DNA from: Thiobacillus denitrificans ATCC 25259
Lineage (GTDB): Bacteria > Pseudomonadota > Gammaproteobacteria > Burkholderiales > Thiobacillaceae
Direction of reading: 5' to 3'
NCBI RefSeq assembly: GCF_000012745.1
Contig: NC_007404.1
Span: 2,480,001 to 2,544,000 of the forward strand
DNA: 64,000 bases
This document shows positions 58,164-64,000 of the stretch, in pieces; position 1 is the first letter of the stretch, and the number at the start of each line of letters is the position of its first letter. Below the pieces are notes generated by a model. That model was not told where the DNA came from and ran no database searches. It was given only the letters and a program-made list of their open reading frames with translations. The translations under genes and the position numbers were made by a program.

Positions 58164-58466
58164 ATGTCCAGCGTTGGCTATCATGAACCCATCGGCGAAC
58201 TCTCCGACGAAACGCGCGACATGCATCGCGCCATTGTTTCGCTCATGGAGGAACTGGAAGCGGTCGACTGGTACAACCAGCGCGCCGACGCCTGCAAGGA
58301 CCCGGAGCTCAAGGCGATCCTCGCGCACAACCGCGACGAGGAAAAGGAACACGCGGCGATGGTGCTCGAATGGATCCGCCGGCGCGACCCCTGCTTTTCC
58401 GAACAACTGAAGGACTACCTCTTCACCGACAAGGCGATCGCGCACGAGGCGAAGAAGGACAGCTGA
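58164..58466 (+). CDS. Encapsulated-ferritin-like protein (EncFtn), without encapsulin
   Basis: A 100 aa protein strongly resembling EncFtn of Rhodospirillum rubrum: ETRDMHRAIVSLMEELEAVD (split here over residues 16-36) and AILAHNRDEEKEHAAMVLEW. The ferroxidase ligands known in that protein (E32, E62, H65) correspond to E30, E60 and H63 here. EncFtn works as a ring of two-helix subunits oxidising iron and is normally delivered into an encapsulin shell by a C-terminal targeting peptide. Here the protein ends at DKAIAHEAKKDS with no such tail and no shell gene follows. GGAG lies eight bases before the ATG. Confidence 0.85.
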   Translation: MSSVGYHEPIGELSDETRDMHRAIVSLMEELEAVDWYNQRADACKDPELKAILAHNRDEEKEHAAMVLEWIRRRDPCFSEQLKDYLFTDKAIAHEAKKDS

Positions 58467-58510
58467 CGCGTGCATGAACACGCCGCGCAGCGCGGTCGGG
58501 AGACGCTGCG

Positions 58511-59332
58511 ATGGAGCGTGTTGCACTCGCATGCTGGGACGATTTCGAGGCCCAGCTCAAAAAGCTCGACGAAGAAGCGAACGCCGTCGAGGACGCCCGC
58601 GGCGACGTGCGTGCGTCGGGCTATCTGTTTCGCGGTCACGGCGACGCCGACTACCCGCTGCAGACCTCGCTCGAGCGCTTCTTCGCCAGGCCACTGAGCC
58701 TCGCCGACTATTACCGGCTCGCGCTGGTCGCCAAGCCGCGCCTCGAAGCCTTCACCGGCAGGCGCTGGGAGCTGCCGTCACAAGAGGCGTACGCGGCGTG
58801 GCTCGAAGGCGCGGCCGGATCCACGCTGGACGACTACCCGGCGTACGACTACCTCGCCTACCTGCGGCACCACGGCTTTCCCTCGCCCTTGCTCGACTGG
58901 ACGCAGTCGCCCTACGTCGCGGCCTTCTTCGCTTTCCGCTACCCGCTGCCCGGGGCGAAAGCGGTCGCGGTGTACGCCTACCGCGATGCGCCGGATGCGA
59001 AAACGGCGTCGTCGGGCGCCGCGCGCATCCATCGCCAAGGCCCTTACGTGAGTTCGGACAAGCGCCACTTCCTGCAGCAGAGCCAGTACACCTTCTGCAC
59101 GCGGACGGACGACGCGGGCGTCGTCGGCTACATCGGCCACGAGCAGGCGTTTCGCGACGTCTCACCGGCCGACCGCATACGCAAGTTCCTGATTCCGCTC
59201 AGCGCGCGGCGTCAGGCCTTGATGCAGCTCAATCGCATGAACATCAACGCGTTCTCGCTATTCGGTTCGGAAGACAGCCTGGTCGAGACGATCGCCATCT
59301 CCGACATCTATCTGCGCGGCGGCGACCTTTAG
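58511..59332 (+). CDS. FRG-domain protein
   Basis: A 273 aa protein. The FRG domain is named for the YLFRGHGDADYPLQTSLER pattern, here at about residues 38-56, and the second block RHHGFPSPLLDWTQSPYVA follows near residue 119. FRG domains are frequent in accessory and defence loci, with no settled biochemistry. It lies 44 bases after the EncFtn-like gene, same strand, so co-transcription is likely. The start at 58511 is the first ATG in frame; GGGAG is about ten bases upstream. Confidence 0.85.
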   Translation: MERVALACWDDFEAQLKKLDEEANAVEDARGDVRASGYLFRGHGDADYPLQTSLERFFARPLSLADYYRLALVAKPRLEAFTGRRWELPSQEAYAAWLEGAAGSTLDDYPAYDYLAYLRHHGFPSPLLDWTQSPYVAAFFAFRYPLPGAKAVAVYAYRDAPDAKTASSGAARIHRQGPYVSSDKRHFLQQSQYTFCTRTDDAGVVGYIGHEQAFRDVSPADRIRKFLIPLSARRQALMQLNRMNINAFSLFGSEDSLVETIAISDIYLRGGDL

Positions 59333-59407
59333 CGACTGCCCAGCGGTCCACGCGACCGCACGACCCGACGCGCGAGCCCCGAGCGCGCAGCCATCAGGTG
59401 CGCAGCG

Positions 59408-60418
59408 TCAGGACCACACGCCGGGCTGCGGCGAGAAGCTGTCGAGCACGCGCAGATAGGAGAGCCGCGCCATCGCTGCCGGGTCGAGCAGGTTCTTCTG
59501 ACTCATGCTGCCCTTCAGCTGCGCGACCGACGCGTAGTCGCGCTCGCCCATCCAGCGCTCGATGTCCTGCAGTATCCGCGTCAGCCTGGCGGGGCCGTGC
59601 TGAAGCAGGCAGGACGCGAGGTGAATCACGTCAGCGCCGACCAGGAGCATCTTGAGCGCTTCGTCGTGGCTGTGGACGCCGCCGGTGGCGGCGAGCGTGA
59701 GGCCGGTGCGCCCGTGCAGGATCGACAGCCAGCGGATGCGCAAGAGCGCTTCGTCGGGATACGAGAGGTGCAGGCGGTCGACGACGCAGAGCGTGTCAAG
59801 GTCGATGTCGGGCTGATAGAAGCGGTTGAATAGCACGACCCCCTGCGCCCCCGCGTGTTCGAGCCGCTTGACGAAGTTCGGCAGCGACGAGAAGAACGGC
59901 GACAGCTTCATCACGATCGGCAGCTTCACGGCATGACGCAGATCGCGCAGCAGGCTCAGATAACGGGCCTCGACCGCCTCGCCGTTCTCCCACATCTCGG
60001 CGGCGACGTGATAGACGTTGAGTTCGAGCGCGTCGGCGCCGGCCTCCTCGAGCGCACGGCCGAGTTCGACCCAGCCCGAGCGCGACACGCCGTTGAGGCT
60101 CGCGATGACGGGGATGCCGAGCCGTGCCTTGAGCTTCTGCAGCTGCGACACATAGCGTTCGAGCCCGTCCTCGAACGGCGCGCTGGGCAGGAAGTTGGCC
60201 GCTTCGCTGTGGCCGAAGTCGGGGCAAGTCAGAAAGCGGTCGAGCATCGCGTCTTCCGCCCGCAGTTCCTCCTCGAACAGCGAATACATCACGAGCGCCG
60301 CCGCACCCGCGTCCTCGAGGCGCAGGGCGTTGTCGAGGTTGCGCGACAGCGGCGACGCCGAGGGCACGAGCGGATTTTTCAGTTTCAGGCCGAGGTAGTC
60401 GGTGGATAGGTCGATCAT
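59408..60418 (-). CDS. Dihydroorotate dehydrogenase-like flavoprotein
   Basis: A 336 aa TIM-barrel flavoprotein of the PyrD family. DLSTDYLGLKLKNPLVPSA is the N-terminus; VIASLNGVSRSGWVE, LELNVYH and IVMKLSPFFSS line the FMN and substrate region; LAATGGVHSHDEALKMLLVGAD is the phosphate-binding end. It lies one base from the pyruvate:ferredoxin oxidoreductase gene on the same strand, an association seen in other bacteria. Real substrate is not known; it is not the main pyrD by context. Confidence 0.88.
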   Translation of the reverse strand: MIDLSTDYLGLKLKNPLVPSASPLSRNLDNALRLEDAGAAALVMYSLFEEELRAEDAMLDRFLTCPDFGHSEAANFLPSAPFEDGLERYVSQLQKLKARLGIPVIASLNGVSRSGWVELGRALEEAGADALELNVYHVAAEMWENGEAVEARYLSLLRDLRHAVKLPIVMKLSPFFSSLPNFVKRLEHAGAQGVVLFNRFYQPDIDLDTLCVVDRLHLSYPDEALLRIRWLSILHGRTGLTLAATGGVHSHDEALKMLLVGADVIHLASCLLQHGPARLTRILQDIERWMGERDYASVAQLKGSMSQKNLLDPAAMARLSYLRVLDSFSPQPGVWS

Positions 60419-60419
60419 G

Positions 60420-63400
60420 TCAGGGTCCCGCTTGAGGTTTATTGTCTGGGTTTAACGTCATTTCCTGGTACAGCTTGAAGCGGCGCTCGGCGTCCTGCTG
60501 CGCCTGCGCGAGAAAACGCTGCGCCGCTTCGGGGTGACTGCGCGCGAGCATCGCGAAGCGCGTTTCCGACTCCATGAAGGCGCGGATCGGCTGGCTCGGC
60601 GGTGCCGAGTCGAGCTTGAACGGGTTGCTGCCCGACTCGGCAACGCGCGGGTCGAAGCGGAACAGCGGCCAGTGCCCGCTCTTGACCGCGAGCTCCTGCT
60701 GGCGCTGGTTGTAGAGCATGTCGTAGCCGTGCGCGATGCAGGGACTGTAGGCGACGATGAGCGAGGGTCCCGGGTAGGACTCGGCTTCGCGGAACGCGCG
60801 CAACGTCTGCACGTCCTTGGCGCCGTAGGCGACGGTCGCGACGTAGACGTGCCCGTAATCGCTCGCGAGCTTGGCGAGGTCTTTCTTCGCCGTGGTCTTG
60901 CCACCGGCCGCGAACTTGGCGACGGCGCCGAGCGGCGTCGCCTTAGAGGTCTGGCCGCCGGTATTCGAATAGACCTCGGTATCGAGCACGAGGATGTTGA
61001 CGTCGTAGGGCAAGGCGAGCACGTGGTCGAGGCCGCCGTAGCCGATGTCGTAGGCCCAGCCGTCGCCGCCGATGATCCAGACCGAGCGACGGATCAGCCA
61101 TTCGGCGACGCTCGCGAGTTCGGCGGCGCGCGGGTGTGCGGACTTCGCGAGCTTTTCGCCCAGCCGCGCGACGCGGGCGCGCTGGGCGACGATGCCGGCT
61201 TCATCGCGCTGGTCGGCGTCGACAAGTTCGGCCGCGAGGTCGCCGCCGACTGCGCCGGCAAGGTCGCGCGTCAGTTGCTTCGCGTAGTCCATCAACTGGT
61301 CGGCCGCGAGCCGCATGCCGAGGCCGAACTCGGCGTTGTCCTCGAACAGTGAATTGCTCCACGCCGGCCCGCGCCCCGCGCCGTTCACGGTGTACGGCGT
61401 GCTCGGCAGATTGCCGCCGTAGATCGACGAGCAGCCCGTCGCGTTGGCGATCAGCATGCGGTCGCCGAAGAGCTGGGTCGCGAGCCGGATGTAAGGCGTC
61501 TCGCCGCAGCCCGCGCAGGCGCCCGAAAACTCGAACAGCGAATCGAGCAGCATCGAGCCGGGGATGGTCGTCGGGTTAATCAGGCCGCGGTCGAACTCGG
61601 GCAGGCGCAGAAAGAACGCGAGGTTGTCGCGCTCCTGCTCGCGCAGCGGCCCGACCGGCGCCATGTTGACGGCGCGCCGCCCGATGTTTGACTTGTCGTG
61701 GATCGGACAGGCCTCGACGCAGTCGCCGCAGCCGGTGCAGTCCTCGGCGGCGACCTGGTAGCTCACGCGGGTGCCGGCAGGCAGTTCCTTGCTCTTCGCC
61801 GCGACGTGCTTGAAGGCGGGCGGCGCATCGGCCGCGGCCTCGGCGGGAAACGCGCGCGCACGAATCGCGGTGTGCGGGCAGACAAAGACGCACTTGCCGC
61901 ACTGCGTGCAGAGGTCGGGCTCCCACACCGGGATCTCGAGGGCGATGTTGCGCTTTTCGTATTTCGCCGTGCCGAGCGGAAACGTCCCGTCGGCGGGCAG
62001 CGCCGAGACCGGCAGGCCGTCGCCGTGGCCGTGGTAGAGCGGCAGCGTGAGCTCGCGTACGAAGTCCGGCAGGTCTTGCGCCGGGGCGGCGGGCGCGCGC
62101 GGCGGCTGGACGGAATCGGCGGCCGGGATGTCGACCCGGTGCAGCGCGCCCAAGGCGCTATCGATCGCGCGGTAATTCAGTTCCACGAGGCGGCGGCTCT
62201 TTCTGCCGTAGGTCTTGTCGACCGCCTGCTTGATCGCTGCAATCGCCTCGTCCTTCGGCAGGACGCCGGAGATCGCGAAGAAACACGTCTGCATGATCGT
62301 ATTGATGCGTCGCCCCATTCCGCTCTCGTTGGCGACCGCGTAGGCGTCGACGACCCAGAGCTGCAGCGCTTTTTCGCGAATCTGCGCGCGCATCGCGGCG
62401 GGCAGCGTGTTCCACACCGCGTCGGGCGCGGCGTCGGTGTTGAGCAGGAAGACCGCGCCCGGTGCGGCGTGCGCGAGCAGCTCATAGCGCTCGACGAACA
62501 CGGGCTGGTGGCAGGCGACGAAGCCGGCCATGCCGGGCTCGACGAGATAGGCCGAGCGGATCGGTCCGGCGCCGAAGCGCAAGTGCGAGACCGTGACCGC
62601 GCCCGATTTCTTCGAGTCGTAGACAAAGTAGCCCTGCGCGTCGAGCGGCGTGGCCTCGCCGAGGATCTTGATCGAGTTCTTGTTCGCCGACACCGTCCCG
62701 TCCGAGCCGAGCCCCCAGAACACCGCGTGCTGCAGCGTGCGCGACGCGTCGGTGCGGAACTCGGCATCCCAGGGCAACGAGCGCTGCGTCAGGTCGTCGT
62801 GGATGCCGACTGTGAACTCGCGCATCCGGTCTTTCCCTGGCTTGGCGGGCTTCGGCGAGGAGCGGCCGAGTTCGTCGAAGACCGCCTTGACCATCCCCGG
62901 CGTGAATTCCTTGCTCGCGAGCCCATAGCGGCCGCCGATCACGCGCGGCATCGTGCGCATGCCATCGGCACTCGCCTGCGCGAGCGCCGTGACGACGTCC
63001 TTGTAGAGCGGCTCACCGTCGGCGCCGGGCTCCTTCGTGCGGTCGAGCACGGCGATGCCGGAGACGCTCGCCGGCAAGGCCGCCAGCAGTGCGTCCGCCG
63101 CCAGCGGTCGATACAGGCGCACCTTGAGCACGCCGACTTTCTCGCCCCGCGCGCACAGATGGTCGACGGTCTCGTGCACGCTCTCCGCGCCCGAGCCCAT
63201 CAGCACGATCACGCGCTCGGCGTCCGCGCTGCCGACGTAGTCGAACAGACGGTAGCGCCGTCCGGTCAGCGTGGCGAAGCGGTCCATCGCATCCTGCACG
63301 TGCTGCGGGAAGGCGTCGTAGTAGGGATTCGCGCGCTCGCGCGACTGGAAGAAGACGTCGGGATTCTGCGAACTGCCGCGCAGCACCGGATGCTCGGGCG

Positions 63401-64000
63401 ACAAGGCGCGCGCGCGGTGCGCGGCGATGTGCGCGGGGTCGAGCATCGCGCGCAGGGTCTCGGGGTCCACCGCGACGAGTTTCGCGACCTCGTGCGAGGT
63501 GCGGAAGCCGTCGAAGAAATGGATCACCGGAATGCGGCCGGCGAGCGTCGCGGCCTGGGCGATGACCGCGAAGTCCTGGGCCTCCTGCGGCGAATTCGAC
63601 GCGAGCAAGGCGCAGCCGGTCGCGCGACACGCCATGACATCCGAGTGGTCGCCGAAGATCGACAGCGCGTGGGTCGCGATCGCCCGCGCCGCGACGTGCA
63701 GCACGAAGGGCGTCAGTTCGCCGGCGAGCTTGTATAGGTTAGGGATCATGAGCAGCAGCCCCTGGCTGGCGGTGAAGCTCGTCGCCAGCGCCCCCGAGGT
63801 CAGCGCACCGTGCAGCGCCCCGGCCGCCCCGCCCTCGGACTGCATCTCGATGATCTTGGGGACCGCGCCCCACAGGTTGGTGCGGGCCTGCGCGGCCCAC
63901 TCGTCGGCCCATTCCCCCATGCTCGACGCGGGGGTGATCGGATAGATCGCGATCACCTCGTTGGCGAGGTAGGCGATGCGCGCGACCGCCTCGTTGCCGT
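60420..64000 (-). CDS. nifJ: Pyruvate:ferredoxin (flavodoxin) oxidoreductase (N-terminus missing)
   Basis: Single-chain PFOR, decarboxylating pyruvate to acetyl-CoA and reducing ferredoxin or flavodoxin under anaerobic or nitrogen-fixing conditions. About 1193 codons are visible; the frame stays open to the last base (NEAVARIAYLANEV before YPITPASSMGEW), so the first residues lie beyond the window. Domains seen: pyrimidine-binding domain, domain II, two 4Fe-4S ferredoxin sites (CTQCGKCVFVCP at about 61880-61920, CTGCGDCVEACP at about 61700-61740), and a C-terminal thiamine diphosphate domain with GDGWAYDIGYGGLDH. A GTG at 63956 is internal only. Confidence 0.94.
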   Translation of the reverse strand, partial: GNEAVARIAYLANEVIAIYPITPASSMGEWADEWAAQARTNLWGAVPKIIEMQSEGGAAGALHGALTSGALATSFTASQGLLLMIPNLYKLAGELTPFVLHVAARAIATHALSIFGDHSDVMACRATGCALLASNSPQEAQDFAVIAQAATLAGRIPVIHFFDGFRTSHEVAKLVAVDPETLRAMLDPAHIAAHRARALSPEHPVLRGSSQNPDVFFQSRERANPYYDAFPQHVQDAMDRFATLTGRRYRLFDYVGSADAERVIVLMGSGAESVHETVDHLCARGEKVGVLKVRLYRPLAADALLAALPASVSGIAVLDRTKEPGADGEPLYKDVVTALAQASADGMRTMPRVIGGRYGLASKEFTPGMVKAVFDELGRSSPKPAKPGKDRMREFTVGIHDDLTQRSLPWDAEFRTDASRTLQHAVFWGLGSDGTVSANKNSIKILGEATPLDAQGYFVYDSKKSGAVTVSHLRFGAGPIRSAYLVEPGMAGFVACHQPVFVERYELLAHAAPGAVFLLNTDAAPDAVWNTLPAAMRAQIREKALQLWVVDAYAVANESGMGRRINTIMQTCFFAISGVLPKDEAIAAIKQAVDKTYGRKSRRLVELNYRAIDSALGALHRVDIPAADSVQPPRAPAAPAQDLPDFVRELTLPLYHGHGDGLPVSALPADGTFPLGTAKYEKRNIALEIPVWEPDLCTQCGKCVFVCPHTAIRARAFPAEAAADAPPAFKHVAAKSKELPAGTRVSYQVAAEDCTGCGDCVEACPIHDKSNIGRRAVNMAPVGPLREQERDNLAFFLRLPEFDRGLINPTTIPGSMLLDSLFEFSGACAGCGETPYIRLATQLFGDRMLIANATGCSSIYGGNLPSTPYTVNGAGRGPAWSNSLFEDNAEFGLGMRLAADQLMDYAKQLTRDLAGAVGGDLAAELVDADQRDEAGIVAQRARVARLGEKLAKSAHPRAAELASVAEWLIRRSVWIIGGDGWAYDIGYGGLDHVLALPYDVNILVLDTEVYSNTGGQTSKATPLGAVAKFAAGGKTTAKKDLAKLASDYGHVYVATVAYGAKDVQTLRAFREAESYPGPSLIVAYSPCIAHGYDMLYNQRQQELAVKSGHWPLFRFDPRVAESGSNPFKLDSAPPSQPIRAFMESETRFAMLARSHPEAAQRFLAQAQQDAERRFKLYQEMTLNPDNKPQAGP

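Noticed and set aside
59333..59407. Terminator between the convergent FRG and PyrD-like genes
   Set aside because: GC-rich but no clean stem with T-run could be found by eye.
61698..63737. 679-codon plus-strand frame opposite nifJ
   Set aside because: Shadow frame with Arg/Val/Asp bias, no domain.

Overview
The window is GC-rich DNA from a betaproteobacterium, most likely Rhodocyclales (Azoarcus/Thauera/Aromatoleum-like). This rests on recognised gene orders (gshA-gshB, PTS IIA-HPr-EI, yggT-proC-yggS facing pilT-pilU, leuS-lptE-holA-proA-nadD-rsfS-rlmH-maf-rng, dusB-fis-purH-purD) and on protein families; no 16S gene or database search supports it. Coding density is very high and no gene-free stretch exceeds 300 bases. 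I found no tRNA, rRNA, CRISPR array, intact insertion sequence or prophage.

Layout. 1-5784 (+): end of gshA, gshB, a GFA-family gene, an apbE-type lipoprotein, and a three-gene phosphotransferase relay without a permease. 5796-10039 (-): dynamin-like GTPase, yggT, proC, yggS, divergent from pilT-pilU (10089-12283). 12284-13920: a small accessory island with lower-GC DNA, holding an AbiV-type HEPN gene and a Phd/VapC-type toxin-antitoxin pair. 13960-16431: an RlmL-type methyltransferase, hemJ, a frameshifted thioredoxin-like gene and slyX. 16538-22931 (-): a periplasmic-sensor GGDEF-EAL protein, a YhcH-family gene, ettA, a small Cys-rich lipoprotein, a TlpA-type thioredoxin and a gamma-carbonic anhydrase, divergent from prlC. 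25232-26612 (+): a DUF4124-glutaredoxin protein and xth. 26609-36276 (-): a DNA glycosylase, then the rng-to-leuS cluster of RNA, cell-envelope and replication genes. 36406-40434: a GlcG/HbpS-like protein, phosphoribulokinase, a MoaD/ThiS-like protein and uvrD. 40410-46989: membrane and envelope genes around polA. 47115-57432 (+): dusB-fis, purH, purD, tsaC-like, hemF, an unusual class A penicillin-binding-like protein and a GAF histidine kinase, followed by its response regulator (to 58094). 58164-59332 (+): an encapsulin-type ferritin without its shell gene and an FRG-domain gene. 59408-64000 (-): a dihydroorotate-dehydrogenase-like protein and the bulk of pyruvate:ferredoxin oxidoreductase.

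How it fits together. Most of the window is core metabolism and information processing in tightly overlapping operons (many 4-base ATGA/GTGA junctions). The parts that stand out are the AbiV/VapBC island, the orphan EncFtn-like ferritin next to an FRG-domain protein, a soluble GAF kinase with four cysteines, an atypical GT51-transpeptidase, a MoaD/ThiS-fold protein without the terminal Gly-Gly, phosphoribulokinase away from RuBisCO, and a heptamer repeat (CCCTGAC) found in two intergenic spots.
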